A DNA stretch of 64,000 bases from Diadema setosum (GCA_033980235.1 CM067064.1:1786501-1850500), one strand, 5' to 3'. Positions 1 to 18,070 are shown, counted from the first letter of the stretch. Notes: generated by a model not told the origin, from the sequence alone. Numbers and translations: made by a program.

Positions 1-240
1 TCGTGTATTTAGCTAGTTTCCGTGGCGATGTTTATATTTAAGCACCAGACGACAGGAAAATGTACACTGTTGCCAAGCTGAAGAAGTTGGTTGATTCTGG
101 CCGCTCAATGTACAAATCTAGTCCTGCAGTGTTTTATCTTGTTCTGGCGTTGATCTCACCTGACTGTGTACCTCTCATTAGAGGAAGGAAGAAAATGAGC
201 TGAGAATCACCTCGTAGTCTGCAATCAGGACTTCTTTTAA

Positions 241-520
241 ATGATATCTTTATTTCAGCTGCTAAACCTGAATGCGTCAAGTTGAGTGATGGTGCGATTC
301 CAAGAACCAAGACAAAAAGAGTCTAGACGGATTGCTCTAAGCTGATAACTTTCCCATAGAATATTGATGGAGCATACTTGTGAATTACAAAAGCATGAAC
401 TTTTGAACTCTGCTAACATCTGAGAGCGATCGGTCTGGACTCTTTTTCTTCCCGTTCTTGGGATCGCGCCATCAACCAACTTGACGCGAGTTGGTTTAGC
501 AGCTCCAATAAAGATATTGT
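241..520. repeat. Imperfect inverted repeat with coding-like arms
   Basis: Two arms of about 95 bp (241-334 and 424-520) are inverted copies, both running from a TATCTTTATT segment through an AGCTGCTAAACC segment. Around 90 bp of unrelated sequence separates them. Read outward to inward, both arms translate to similar peptides (AAKP-x-x-VKL, then DGAIPRT), with a stop in the left copy. The left copy is preceded by TTTATTTCAG, which looks like a splice acceptor. It may be an inverted duplication of an exon or transposon fragment. I do not recognise the protein. Confidence 0.6.
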
Positions 521-1628
521 AAAAAGATTCTAAATCCTAGAATATGACTCACCAAATTTCATGCCAAGATTCTACACATGGCTGCCATTTTCTTCTCACA
601 TCTATTGTGGATGTGCATGTGTGTGTGTGTGTGTGTGTTTGTGGGATCTGATGCTAGTTATTTTTCTGTACAGGACTTTGTTCATGTACTGCCCAATGAA
701 AAGGCGAGAGAGAGAGAGATGGCTTGGTGGCCTCACTATTCCCCCATTGTGATAAAAATACTTTTGGTTTTATTGTTTAACAGTCATTGTTGCTCTTCTT
801 TGTAGTTGCTTACAACTTTAGATACTATTATTGTATAACAAGAAATTTTTGTGTGCATGAAATTTCGCAGAAGCTAAGAATCTCGAAAGTAATTATGCAG
901 GCGAAAGGTTTTGTCTGAGTAGACACAAAGCATTATGTGAATGCCAGTGGCAATTTGCAAAAGTTTCATGCTACGCAAAAGGCTGTCATCTCCAGTTTGC
1001 AAAAGTTTCATGCCGCGAATGTTTGTGGTTTTATATTAATTACCCCTTGGTCGTTCCTGAAATATGGGCAAATATGATCTACAGCCATATTCCATGAGGC
1101 AGAAGGCCAAATGTAATATGCTGTTATTTTTGCGCACAGATTTTTTCGCAGATGAGGAGGTCATATACATTTTCACGAGATGTTGTTTTCGCAAATTGAC
1201 GCCGACGCTAGCTAGCATAAATGCACTATCACCCAAGCATGTCAAGACATTTTCGCGTGTTGTAAAAGTTATGATGCAACTGTGTTTCGCGAAATTCATG
1301 AAAATTAAACCCTTTGCAGAAATAACAGCCTATACAGTATGTGGTACCACAAATGCAGCTGAGATGCATACATGCACATATGTCAACAGCAATGTACAAC
1401 ATGAAATACAAGACCTCATTCACAAAATATACAGAATATTCAGTGGTTGATTGACCATTTTGGCATTACAGAATTCATGATCACCATATATTGTAATATT
1501 CCTTTTAATTTTAAGTCAGAATGTGAAGTTTCTTGACCATATGTGGCTAGTTTGTTGGGAGACTTGGTAGGCAACATGACATGGTCTCATGTAGTTATAG
1601 AATATGACTATGAACAATATTACTATTT

Positions 1629-1704
1629 TGTAAGAATATGTGTATGAATATGTGTGACTGAAATTCATACATATTTGTATGAATATGTGTGACTGAAATT
1701 CATT
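1629..1704. repeat. Short tandem duplication
   Basis: A block of about 40 bp containing GTATGAATATGTGTGACTG followed by AAATTCAT is present twice in direct orientation, with small differences at the junction. No coding or regulatory meaning is apparent. Confidence 0.6.
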
Positions 1705-3041
1705 ACGGTTTTGTCCTTGTGTGCAAATCAAACCCGTGCGTGGGTTTGATTTTGCTCTGTGCTGTTCAGTTGACATTAAAATTGAGTGGGTTGAGTGGGC
1801 ACATCATGTCAACATTTTGTATCCAATGGAGAGAAGAAAGGTAGCCCAAAGGTCTTCTACCATTATGTCTGTAGTATACAGTAGTTTTGCAGCTATTGTT
1901 TCTGTCTCTGGTAAGAATTATATGTTGGCTAGTCAACAGTTACATATTTCTGTCAGCATGCAAGTGTGCATCATCCAATTTTTTGACTTGTAGGAAGAGC
2001 CAGGGGGAAAGTGATGATGTCATATGTTATGATCTTCTTTTTTATATCTTTATAATAAATAATAATACAGGTTACTTATAATGTGTCAATTCCATATGAT
2101 GAATGTGCTCAAGGTAAAGTGGGAAAGAATCAGTGATGAAATACAAAATTCATCTCGAGCACATAATGTGGAAGTAAGTAAAAAGAATGGAACAATAAAG
2201 CTGTACATACTGTACATATATTGTAGATCTACTAAAAAGCAGTTTTAAACAAATCTTGTGTGTATGCTTTGCTAAATACTGTTCACCCATGCATAAAAAA
2301 GTTCACATTTATTTATAATTTCTTTGAGTTAAATCACGGAGATAGGTATGAACACAGTAATTGAATGTTGTTCCCATGGTAACATCCTCGTTTTATATCT
2401 TGTGTCTTGATGTGATTCTTCTTTGCCACTTTACAATTTGTCACTTTAACCCAACAAATGAAGAGAATATGTGCTAGATTAAAGCAGGCTGTCCATTGCT
2501 GTGAAAAGTATGAAATCTATTTCAGTTGTCAACTCCAGTTATGCATGTCTGACATCAAGACATGATAGGAGGAAATGAGTGTGACAAGAACATTTAGTAG
2601 CAAAATCAAGTCCATCTTATATTTGAAAGTATTCAGGGAAAAAACTATGTTCGCTGCCCAGCTAAATCATACAATGTTGATGAAAAATTCAGTGTCGGGG
2701 ATCTTTGTTTTCAGTGGTTTTCTCCTCTTTCAGCTATTCTTAGGAACTGATTATTCTTTTCCTGAGCTTGCCTTGCTCTTAATTGTTCTGTCAGAACAAT
2801 TTTCCATCATCAACTTTGATTTTAACTGCAGAATTAGAACATTTATTTTGCTGGAACATTTTTCATGTGTTATTCATATTCATGATTCACATTCATCTAT
2901 GACTACACATCAAATGCCAATAACTACCACAAAACATATTGTTTCGTAACTGTGATTTATTTGTCCACTTAATTTTTGTCTGTTCATAATAGAAATTGAT
3001 AATTTGCCATCAATCAAAATATACATTCACTCATTCATCAA

Positions 3042-3270
3042 ATCAATCATTCATTCATCCATCCATCCATCCATTCATTTATCCATTCATTCATTCATTT
3101 ATTCATTCATTCATTCATTCATTCATTCATTCATCCATCCATTCATTCATTCATCCATTCATCCATTCATCCATTCATCCATTCATCCATTCATTCATCC
3201 ATTCATTCATTTATTCAGTCATTCATCCATCTATTCTTTCATTCATTCAGTCAGTCAGTCAGTCTTTCCT
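3042..3270. repeat. (TTCA/TCCA)n tetranucleotide microsatellite
   Basis: Roughly 230 bp of ATTC/ATCC repeats continue as degenerate CAGT/CAAT repeats to about 3450, so the array runs almost into the splice acceptor of the exon at 3473. Because the unit is four bases, all three frames stay open, giving artefactual proteins of repeating Phe-Ile-His-Ser. It is intronic to ANKRD54. Confidence 0.9.
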
Positions 3271-3438
3271 TTTTTCATTCATCTGTGAATGATTCTTTCA
3301 ATCAATCACTCTATAGATCAGTCAGTCAGGCAGTCAGTCAATCAATTAATCAAATGATCAGCCAACCAGTCAAGCAATCACTAAGTCAGTCATTCAGCTA
3401 GCCATGTCATGTCATCATGCATTCAGCTGTCCATGTAA

Positions 3439-7850
<4,412 letters not shown>

Positions 7851-9020
7851 GTGTCCACCATCTGTGGTGCAACAAGAAAATGGACAAATCCCCAGGGTAT
7901 TCAAGAGGTTGAAATGACGTATTCACCCTCCTCTAAGTATGACAGCCGCTGCTTAAGTTGGACAAGATGCTGCGACATTTACGTATGACTCGCATATGTC
8001 AAACTCGGTGCTGAAATGCCAAGGGGTATCTTTCTAGTATCTGCTTGCCTGCGTATGAATGTCTCCCAGAATTGGTTACTTAAGAAGAAACATGTAAAAC
8101 TCTCATTGTCAGAGTATGTGTGCTGCTTGCTGGCAACGTGACAAGCGTTTCTCGCACAAAATGTCATCAAGTTGTTTCCCCCCCCCCCCTCCTTCCATGC
8201 AAAATGTTGTTTCTCAGGAATAGACTGAGAAATGCCCGTGGCTAGTCATGTGACATTGTTGCGTGTTTGCCAAGTACTTATGATGAGTAATAGAGTAGGT
8301 TGTGTCTGCTTTTTGGCTGTGTTGGTGCTTACAAGAGGTGCAGACAATGTTCATTGCTTACTGTTGACGTTATCCCAATATTTTGTATTCATCAAAGCTC
8401 TAGGATTTCATGCTACAGTCTTGATTACAGCTTTGTCAAGTTTATCACTGTCATGTGACCATGTTTGCATCCCCATGGCAATGAAGGGGAGTGTAATTAT
8501 TCCTGCAGTAAAAGTGAGAATGGTTCGATCAATGTCACATGTTAGGGTTGATTTCACCAGTGTGGGTGTATGACGTGTTGGATTTCATACCCTGATGCTA
8601 GACACATTTATATGTTTCCTTCCATGCAATGCATCAGCAAGCATTTCTGTGTTTGCCAACAGTTTGAATGCTCTGTTTGTATGAGATAATGGATCTTTTT
8701 ATTTTATTGTCTTATAAATTTTACCTGTAGCCATGACACAGCCTTTGTATACCGGTACCCGACTTGGTTTTGTAGCTTCCAGTGTGTGGCGATCATTTGC
8801 TTTCTTTTCTTCTGTCCGACTTTTGTCTCGAGCCTCCAGCAATATTCATGTAGCCGTCCAAGGATGCAAGTCATTATAATACTGAGTGTGAGGAGAGAGC
8901 CTTTTTTTTTTTTCACCCAGTGCTACTTAAGAGAGTATGTTACATCAGGATACAACACAGAGCCAAGTTTGCACAACTGAGGAAAGTTATTGAGAAATTC
9001 TGAACAGATATTTCACTGCA

Positions 9021-9113
9021 AATGATTGACAAATTGCCCTACATGGACGTAAATAAGCACTGAATTGATCAGTGTTTTAGTAGTAGCCATGATAAAAAAA
9101 TCATGGGTGTACA
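9021..9113 (-). mobile_element. SINE body fragment
   Basis: About 90 bp are almost identical to 47857-47947, which lies next to a tRNA-like head. Shared blocks include GATTGACAAATTGCCCTACA and AAGCACTGAATTGATCAGTG. This copy lacks the tRNA-like part, so it is truncated. Confidence 0.75.
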
Positions 9114-11204
9114 TTTAGATATTTCACCGTTTGTCAAGCCCATGATATTTTATGAATATTAAAGATCTGTCAGATATCCCTAGTTTCAAAATCATATACC
9201 TTCCAATATGCTGGTAGGCTAAATGAAACAGTGATGGTGAACATGAACTTTTAAAGGCAGTCAATATAACATCGAAACCTGGTCTGCATATTTTGTTTCG
9301 TCAAAGGCTTGAAGTGACCTTGCACTAAGCACTTTAAGGCTTAGTGTGATGTATGTGACTGCATCAACCGCGGCTTGGCACAAAACCTTTATTCATATTA
9401 CTGTGTATTCCAACGCCATTACGTACTCAGTTAAAGGGAATCAAAGTGTTTATTTTCCTCTCCGTGGCAATTGCCCTCATCTTAAGCACAGTAAGGAAAT
9501 ACCACAGCTCTCTTTCAAAATGAAAGGATGGTCGAGCTCTTGCAGTTGAATACAGGGCAAAGCCGTGCATCAGCTATGAAGGCAAAGATAACTGCTTTTG
9601 TCATTATGTGCTTGCATAACCCAGCAAGAGTTTTCACCGTTCGTTTGTGGCAGTGTTTGTGATTGCATTCCCCAGAGGTATTGCTAAATAGAAGTTTACA
9701 TGTAGGTGCCATGACTTATCTCCTAACCTGCCATGTAGAATCTAATTTCCTGTTCCTAATTGTACATTCTGTGTGTTCCAAGTCTCGTATATCCCAGTCG
9801 ATGGGGGTTAGGAATGTGAATGGATTTTTATACTGCTTGAATTATTGAAGACCGAGTATTTCCAACCATGTTACATTTGACGGATGTATAATGCCGTCAT
9901 TTTATCTGTGGTAGAGTGATTAAAGATAGTTTCTGTGACCAAATGGAAGAGACTGGTGGTTTTTATATAAGGAATTTATATTTTAAATAGATGATTTTTT
10001 TTTTAGTTGGTCATTTACTTATATCAAATTGTTGTATATACATTTCTAGTTGTGGAGAATTTGCAGGATAAAGAGTAAAGTCTTGTCATATGGAATTCTC
10101 ATATGTTAAATGTCTAGGTTGAATTTCCTTTGTAGCTCCAGATCAAACGACATGACTTCAGGTCTGAGATATTTGGGTTGTATGGACAGCATGTATCAAA
10201 TTGCTGTGAAAGGGAGCGCTCATTAACAAAGACAACGTGTCACAATGTTTAGCCTAATTCTTTCGTGTAAGTTGGGAGGAGGGGGGAGGGAACTTCAGAC
10301 AAAGTTTGTATTCAGTGATTACCGTCTCTGGTTTCACTTTGTGTTACACCACAGCAGTAGAACTTAGGTGAATTCCCTCCTTTGTTGTATTGAATGAATT
10401 GCGTAAACATTAGCACTGGGCAAGAATGTAGTAGTGTTTTACTTCTTTGGAAAAGCCATGGTTAAAACAATCAACTTTTGTACTCCCCACCCCAAAGTCA
10501 TATTCTTGCCAGCAGTGCTGTTGGGTTGACAGGCAAGATTAAACGAGCCTCTCCAACAGATCTCAAGGTCAAGGTGTCTGTCCTTTTTGATTTTCTTTGT
10601 ATTTTACACCAACCTCTATTTCACAAATGCATCAGGTTTTTTTTTAAGAAGAATCTTTTGATGTTTCTGTTTATTGTATTGCTTTTGCTACAGAAAAAAA
10701 AAGCCAAAAACAAAATGCACAAGAAGTTACAGTGGGAGCTTGACTGGACCGTAGGGTCAGTCCAAGGAATTACTGATTTTGAATTTTGGAATCACCCAAT
10801 CCCTGCACAGTGGGTGGTTGCCTTATCTTCTCTTGTAGAGTTAGATCCAAATACTCGGTCTTTAGCAGTCTGGTGTTCTCTCTTCATCCATTCAGTGTAC
10901 AGAGGCTGGTACTGATATTGTCCCCTGATCCCCAGTAGTTGCGTTTGTACAGTATGAGACCGTACGGTATGTCATTGTCTGGTGTTGTATATTCTGGTTC
11001 TAATAGCGGACTGTTATCCCATTCCCAACACAGGAGTAGTGAGGGCAAATGTAGTAAAAGCTCCTAATCATTTAAGAGGCTTTGTGACTGCTACCATATG
11101 CTGATGATGTATTGCAAGAGAGAATTATATCATTCTCTGTCAGTTGGTAACTTAAAGGGCGGTAATGCAATAGAGATTGCATGATGCATTTGTACATTTT
11201 TTTT

Positions 11205-11470
11205 TTAGCTCACCTGAACTAAAGGCTCAATTGAGCTATTGTAACCATTCATCATCCAGCATTTGGTGTGCATAAATTTTGAACATTTTCAGCTTTTTCT
11301 TGAAAAACCCCATGATGGATTTTTAACCCAACTTGGCAGGTAGCATCCCTAGGATGATAGGAGCCCACTTTGTGCAAGCAGGCACTACACCCTCCTGGAG
11401 GTCCCCCAAAGCTCCCCCAAAGCTTCACGAGGTTGTGGTATTCTTCTTGAATAGATAATAGTCTGCAAGA
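11205..11470. repeat. Dispersed repeat with AGCTCACCTGA terminus
   Basis: A poly-T run leads into AGCTCACCTGAACTAAAGGC and continues for about 260 bp. A reverse-orientation relative ends near 26440 with GCTTAGGTGAGCTAC. Repetition of the same end in two distant sites of this window indicates a dispersed repeat. The class is not determined. Confidence 0.55.
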
Positions 11471-12366
11471 ATGTGTGGAAGGTGAGCTTGCTTTTCTCTG
11501 AGGAGTGCTAGACCCCCAGGTCTCTCATTTGGCTTCTTACATAACAAAATTTTTGACCACTATGATGTGTCTTCCAAAGATAATGCATCACCCTGCAGTC
11601 AGACCTAGTCTGTGCATTCCTCATGGAGCTCTGGAAATGGTATCACTGCAAAGTTCTCGGTAATCAGAGCCATTTTTACTAAAGAGCAGTTTACAATATG
11701 TGCAACATACAAAGCTGCAGAGTGTGTTGTCGCAGTTTGGTAACAAACACTCAGTTGTAAGCATTGAAGTTGGTACTGACGTCTATCCAAGTCTATTGTA
11801 ACCAAGGTAGTGGCTTATATTTAGCAAAGGATTGCAAATCCCTGTCTGAAACATGCTCTCAAGATGGTAAAGTCATCAAACCCTTTTTGTAGTGTTACAT
11901 TTGGCGGATGGAGCTAAGCAAAGACAAATTTCTGTTGAGCATTTGTATCAAACTTTCATCAGTTTTTACTAAACTCTGTGATTCAGATCTGAAGTTTAAT
12001 TTTTCTTTCTGAAGAGGGAGACAAAAGTTACATTTTGTGTGTTCATCAGTTCATTTGTGCCATAGGATGGGAACTGAAATTATTGAATTTCTGTTGATCA
12101 TATGTGGTATTTTCTTAATGTATTGCTTGTATGTAGTTGTTGAGATGGGTGTGTACAGTTTGTATGATAAAAGAATCTTGTGATATATTTCAAACTTGGA
12201 ACAGCTGGTGAAACAGTGAAATGGAGTGAAACCTGTGTATAAAGACCGTTAAGGGAGACATCAAGTTAAACCTGTGTATAAAGACCACCAAGGGAGCCCT
12301 GGAGAAGCAGTCTTACTGCTTTCAGTGGTCTCTGTACACAGGTAGTTGCTAAACCCTTTCTATACC

Positions 12367-12457
12367 AGAGACTTTGTACAGTGTGTACAATGCTATGGGG
12401 TTTTCTGTGCTGGAGACTTTAGACAGTGTGTACAATGCTATGGGGTTTTCTGTGCTG
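12367..12457. repeat. Two-copy tandem duplication of about 45 bp
   Basis: A unit containing GTGTACAATGCTATGGGG and ending TTTTCTGTGCTG occurs twice head to tail with one or two differences. No function is apparent. Confidence 0.7.
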
Positions 12458-13576
12458 ATCAGCAGTCAAAGCATACAAAGGGTTAAACAGGTTGTCATTT
12501 GTATTTTGCTGGTTCCCTTACCAGCTAACTACTATATGTATTATGTGTGAGGTGGCCTGTAATGGGAATCAGCATTGTGAGTAGAGCAGAGTCCAAAAGT
12601 CTCAACTACACTTGTACCCTGCATTCATCAGTAGAACCCACCCATCTTGATTTATGCTTGTGAATTGTAGACATTTCTGAGTGTATTTCTGAACATATGT
12701 CAACATTGTAGTTCAGCTGAGGTGGTGTACTTGACAACTCATGAACCGGAATGTACTTGTATATTACTAATATGTAACATGTATGACAATCAATTGTAAT
12801 AAACCTGTGCAGGAATATTGTGCATTGTAGCGAGGAAGAGGTGCAATCGGCCTTACTTACCTGATAAAGTGAACCCATGCAAAATATAATGACGGCATCA
12901 CATTACATAGTAATCAATTTACAGAGCTGTCAATGTTGTTTTATGAGTAAAATTGAACTATGAATGCAAACTGAAGTCTGCCAGTATTCACACACCCTTC
13001 CATTTAGCCGGGTAGCAAGCTATGCAGAACATAGACACTACTCTCCCTGATTGTAATAACCCTTCCATTACACCTCCATCCCCCCCCCCATATCATATTT
13101 TGGTGCCAAAGCCATAATTATTAATGGTATTCAGCAAAGGAACTTTAAATGCAGTCCATGGATTGTGCAATTTCTGATTTTGTGAATGTGCATGACACAG
13201 ATACACCATGAAACGTTCAGCAAAGAATATACCCGATAGGCACATGCACAACATATGCCCGTTTCATACAAGTACTTGTTTTAGTCCATGCATGGTAAAT
13301 TTAGTCCAAAGACTACCTGGTAAATTTAGACCATAGATTCGATTTGAACAATGCTAATTTCAACGTACATGTAATATTGTTTGGGCCATCCATCTGTACA
13401 TTTACTTGAATAATATTGGATTTTTTTTTTTAACCGTAGCACAGCAATTTTAGAACAATTCTGATGTTCAAATACATGTACTGTTAGGCCAGATTAATAG
13501 CTCATGTCCTTCTCCATAACTCAAATGAATCTGGTAACTATTGACCGATTCGGGTTCGTTGAGGGCAGCAGACATT

Positions 13577-13838
13577 TTATGGCACTGGGCGCAGCCATGA
13601 GCTCAAATTGCGGTGTCTCAGCCAACCCCCCCTGCTCTCCCCCACCCCCAGGGCAACATATTTATCGCGCACTTGTAACAAAGGTTCGCGCACTAAGCAA
13701 GCATTCGCGCACTCAGTACGAGACGCCCATTGGCTAAAGCCGTTTTTCATTCTGCACGCGTGCTAATGTAGGGAGAGGGGTGGGGAGTGGGAAGGGCGGG
13801 GTCGGCTGAGACACCGCATAATGGCGCTGCCCATGCCA
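13577..13838. mobile_element. Hairpin MITE with GCGGTGTCTCAGCC arms
   Basis: The left arm contains GGCGCAGCCATGAGC and GCGGTGTCTCAGCC followed by a C-rich run. The right arm is its reverse complement (GGCTGAGACACCGC, then ATGGCGCTGCCCATGCC). The interior holds short direct GCGCAC motifs. There is no coding potential; apparent frames cross the arms. Confidence 0.75.
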
Positions 13839-16800
13839 AAAATACACATAGCGCGTCACAGAATTGGTCAAATTGTGCATTCATCAGGCAATGGCCTGTA
13901 TGCCTTGGTTGTCTGAATATACATGTAAATTTTAGAGGTTTGAGGTAAAGACATCGTGTGAATGTGTAGCTCAATGTTTCGACAAATTTTGACAAGTGAT
14001 TTGTACTTCTGTTCTAGTGCATCAGCCTTGGAAGTTGGCAAAAACTTGTGTTGAATTTCTATGCATAAAAATAGAACAATTCTTGGCTTGATGCTTACCA
14101 TAGCGTTTGCACATTGGTCTATGTAACCACATGAAGAGGAAGAGCTGTTTCCGCTTTCTATTCTTAGGATTGGGTCAAAACATAAACCTGTTTATCATAG
14201 TCAAGCATGTCATGTCCATGCTTGCACTATCCATGGATAAACCAGTATAGTAGGGGTTTTGTACGTTGTTTTCATTCTTACTTTAATTTGCCAACCATAT
14301 TTTCTCCCCTGTAATGTTTGTTTTTCAGAGTTTGTTATTCTATGGCTATTTCAAAAAGCAGTTTGGATTCCTGAGGTGTTTTCCTTCTCAGTTTTGTCAT
14401 CCTGCCAGCATACCTACAGGCTTTCCCTCTCCTTTTTCCTTTTTTTGTGTTTTGGTTGTTTTCTACAAATTTTTGTAGCATGTACTTCTGTAGTCAGTGA
14501 TTTGGACCAATTTGGCATGTTTGTGCTTGTGTGTGTATGTGTGTGTGTGTGCGCGAATGTTTGTCTGTATTGTGTCTGAATCATTTGAATAATTTTTGAT
14601 GTCGTTTTTATCCTTTTATAGTTGGAGAAGTACTTGAAAATTATTCTTTTAGTGCTTTCTTTCATTTTAGGGGGCTTTTTCATGGTGGTTGTTACTGAAT
14701 CAACTTTCTTTGAAAGGCTGTGTTTTAGTGCTTTGCTTGTTCTTTTTTCCCCCTTTCACTACTTGAGATGTCAGCTAAAGCAGGCTATCGGTAGATAAAA
14801 TTTTATGACGGGTGATACTTGTATGATTATTGGCATTAAAGAAGAACAGGTACCCATTGAATCAGAGTGCAATCTTGATACAAAGTTACGTGGGTCTACG
14901 ATGTCAGTTATCCTGGATACTAATGCAGGCATTGTATTACTCTTGCTATTATCTGCTGAATGTTTTTATATCAGTTTCCAAAAGAGACTACTTACTCCCC
15001 AAGATACAGTATGGCACAAGTGCATTTCAAAATCAACTGCAAAAGAATTCCTTTTTTTAGCAAGTAGTATAAAATCCCATGTGTTCTCAGGTATATGAAT
15101 AAATACATTTTGGGTAATATTTCCTTCTTTTTTCTAATAGATAGTTTGTCAAGTTTGTGATGGCTACGATTTTGGTCCTCAATGAAATCATGGTTTGGCC
15201 TCACATTTATATGTGTCTTAAATGACATCTTCCTTTAGGGGGTTAGGGGAAAAAAAAAGATTTTTTTTTTTTTTTAATGAAATGTTGCTTCTAAATCGTA
15301 CTGGCTCAAATTTTCAAGGGAAATGTTTGATGAGGAACAACAAACCCAATTAAAGGGTTGAGGTTTACTTTCAGTTCCCAGCTGTCGTGGATCAGGACAA
15401 AACTGAAATGACTGATGTAATTTATCATCACATCAACAGATGCTCATTTCTAGATCTGTGTTAAAAATCTGCAATTAGAATGGATATAATTGTACTTTTT
15501 AAGTACTGCACCACCACAGAAAAAATAAAAAGGACTCCAACTTCCCAGGACTTCACTGAGCTCATCTGAAGCAGGGCAGTAAATCGGAAGATGCTTAAAT
15601 TTGGATTCGAACAATGCACAGCTAAGTTGTTTCTCTATCTGTCCTAAAGCATCAGTCACAAACTTTTGTGTCAACTGGCTGCCAAGTGGTTAAAGACCCA
15701 GTAGTGTGGGGAGACACAGGTGTCCTGATTGCATAGATCTTACATTCACTGCCCAGTGGGGTATATTCCAACACCACAAATAGCGCCCATCAGTTGATTT
15801 GTGCATGGAATTGTATGATCATCGTTAAGTGTCAAGTCCAGTCTCGAGAGATACTTTGGCTGTCTGTGTAGTTACATACAGATCAGATATAAAGTTGTAC
15901 ATAATTCGTTGCAGGGATTCTTGAATATATTTGAGGCGGGCCAGCCATCTCAGTCCACGGTATCCCCAAGCTCCTGGGTCTTTAACAGGAGCTCTGGGCT
16001 CAAGGACCTTTACTTCAATTTGCATGCAGTAAGGAAATCCAAAGAAGAAGATAAGCACCTCACGCTTCCACTGGGAGGAAGTGTCGGCCATTTTTTGAGG
16101 ACGTCTCTTCTGTCTTTGTCTTTCTGAGCATCATGGTTTAGGACTTGTCTATACTCAACAAACAACAGATATTTTGAGAAGATTGTGATGTGGTAAATTG
16201 TGGCCTTTGTTGGAGCAGTGTTTAGTGCTAAACAAGCACGTTTTTTCCCCGTGTTGTTGTAGTGAACTTTGAAAGTATTTATTTGGCATGTATATGAAAT
16301 CAGTGCAGTGCAGTTGAGGATTAGCAATTGGAGGCCACCCAGGGCTGTATGGCTAGTATTGGATAACTTTGATGTAACTTGTCAATATAATTTGCTGTAC
16401 TTGGATACTTATAAATAGAGTTTTAGGAAGTATGCCAATTTGTTTTGTTTTGTTTTTGTTTTTTGTTTTTTACATGAATAATTCACCATGATTTTTGATG
16501 TGATAGCATCGCAAGATTGCTGATAAAAATCAACAGTAACGAGTGGACAAGCTGGCATACTGGCTCAAAGAAAGACAGTTTTGTTTCTCTTTGCATTTTT
16601 ATTTGGGTATATTTTCAGCAGTTTCATTGAACTCAAAAATATAATCAGTCAAACCAGGTGTGTATTTGTGCATATATGTGAATATGGTGAATTAGTCATA
16701 AAAATGTGATTGGTCCCCAAAACAGAGAGATCACTTAATTCTAGCAGTCAAATTACCCAGTATATTTGTACTTAATTCATTTAAATATTGTGATCTTATC

Positions 16801-17439
16801 TCTCAGTTGTAACTCAACTCCATTTGTGGCCAAATGAGATCAACAGTTGCACAAATTTGCTTAACATGTCAAGAAACTTACAGTTTTATAAGTATGGAAT
16901 CTTTCAGATGTTGCTTACCCCATTTGAATAAGGAAATCTTTGTATTTGATGATGGGAAAAATCATGAAATTAATACATGAACGTTATGAAATTTGATACA
17001 ACTGAAATGCATGCATGTATAGTTTTGTAAATAGTGGTGGTGACTCCAGAGAAGTTGAGTCAAGATACAATGTCGGCAAAAATGCCAATAAAACCAGCGA
17101 GTAGACTGGATAAGGGTAAATCTGTTATCATTGTGTTGTGGGAGTATTTTTGTGACAGAGTATGCATTTGTAGGCCAGCTTGTCTTTGTTCAAACCTGCT
17201 CATATTCTTTTTGAACAGTATGTGCAATCATGAAAGGGGTAAATTGCCTCAAACATCGCTGTTGGGGCATCAAAACCTTGTACAATGTACCTTAAAAATG
17301 TCAAATATTCAGGAAGAGCAAAACAAACAAACAAACAAACAAAAACATGCAGCCAAAGCACTAACAAATAGGATCACCTTTCATCTGACATGCCATGGTG
17401 GCTTCATTTTTTGGGTAAGACATCTATGATATAGACAAG
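13839..17439. other. Intergenic stretch without supported gene
   Basis: The sequence is AT-rich with short homopolymer and (GT)n tracts. The only frame that looks at all coding-like is on the minus strand at 15825-16091 (88 codons, starting MADTSSQWKREV). It has no family I recognise and no visible splice partners, so I leave it unannotated as a gene. A smaller minus-strand frame at 15450-15674 is equally unsupported. Confidence 0.5.
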
Positions 17440-18070
17440 ACATCACTCAACTGATTACATGACAATTAATCCAAAAAGTGGACATTCACCAATATTTGAG
17501 ATACAAGGACTTATCACTCCAGCACAAAAGAGGAATTTAGCAAATCCAACAATATCAGTAGAACACATCAATGAAGTTGAAGAAAAATCGGACAATCTAT
17601 TCAAAAGTTTTGAATTTTTATAGCTTTGATGTCACAATCACTGATGAGAAGACTACTGCAGAGTATCATCACTGCAAGACAACTATATGAAAAAAATTAT
17701 TTAAAAATCTGCAAAATTTAGTTTTTCTAGCATAATGAAAGAGAAACTGACTTACCCCTCACAGAGAGCAGGGCAAATAATATTACCTTTTAAAATACAT
17801 CAATAACAACTGAAAGGAATTACTTTTCATAAGAAATGCACATTTTGTGGAATTCTCTTTTTATTATCTTTATTTCTAGTTCTGCAGTAATGTCATTAAC
17901 TCAAGTCTTTCTCATCCGCAATGGCAGGACCAAAACTTTAAATTCACAACTTGTGAACAAATTGTCTGATTTTCCTTAGCCTTTACTGATGTGTTCTACT
18001 AATATCCCTGCATTCACTCAATCCAGTTACATGGCAAAACTTTGGCAAGATGAACATCACACTACAAGAA
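17440..18070. mobile_element. Long-hairpin repeat family, 600-bp copy
   Basis: A left arm near 17530-17660 (containing AGTAGAACACATC and ATCGGACAATCTATTCAAAA) is the reverse complement of a right arm near 17900-18030 (ACAAATTGTCTGATTTTCC and GATGTGTTCTACTAATAT). The same arm sequence recurs at 51110-51202 plus 52108-52130 (split by a LINE) and at 60490-60985. Arms are about 80% alike by eye, so this copy is old. No protein-coding remnant is visible. Confidence 0.7.

Larger units (their letters stand above)
7851..13575. other. ANKRD54 3' UTR and/or intergenic DNA
   Basis: About 5.7 kb follow the ANKRD54 stop. I see no second gene. The stretch has plain, mostly unique sequence, with a partial SINE at 9021-9113, a dispersed AGCTCACCTGA repeat at 11205-11470 and a two-copy 45-bp duplication at 12367-12457. 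A canonical AATAAA polyadenylation hexamer lies near 12797, but nothing fixes it as the true end of ANKRD54. Confidence 0.5.

Noticed and set aside
2050..2108. Possible upstream ANKRD54 exon (CAG acceptor, open frame, GTAAAG donor)
   Set aside because: The 40-odd bases do not encode ankyrin consensus residues, and the phase does not match the exon at 3473.
3004..3292. Open frames of repeating Phe-Ile-His-Ser on the plus strand
   Set aside because: Translation of a four-base microsatellite; every frame is open and the composition is that of the repeat.
8232..8573. 113-codon plus-strand frame with hydrophobic stretches after ANKRD54
   Set aside because: No start context, no similarity I recognise, and it sits in the probable ANKRD54 3' UTR; length is within chance for this much sequence.
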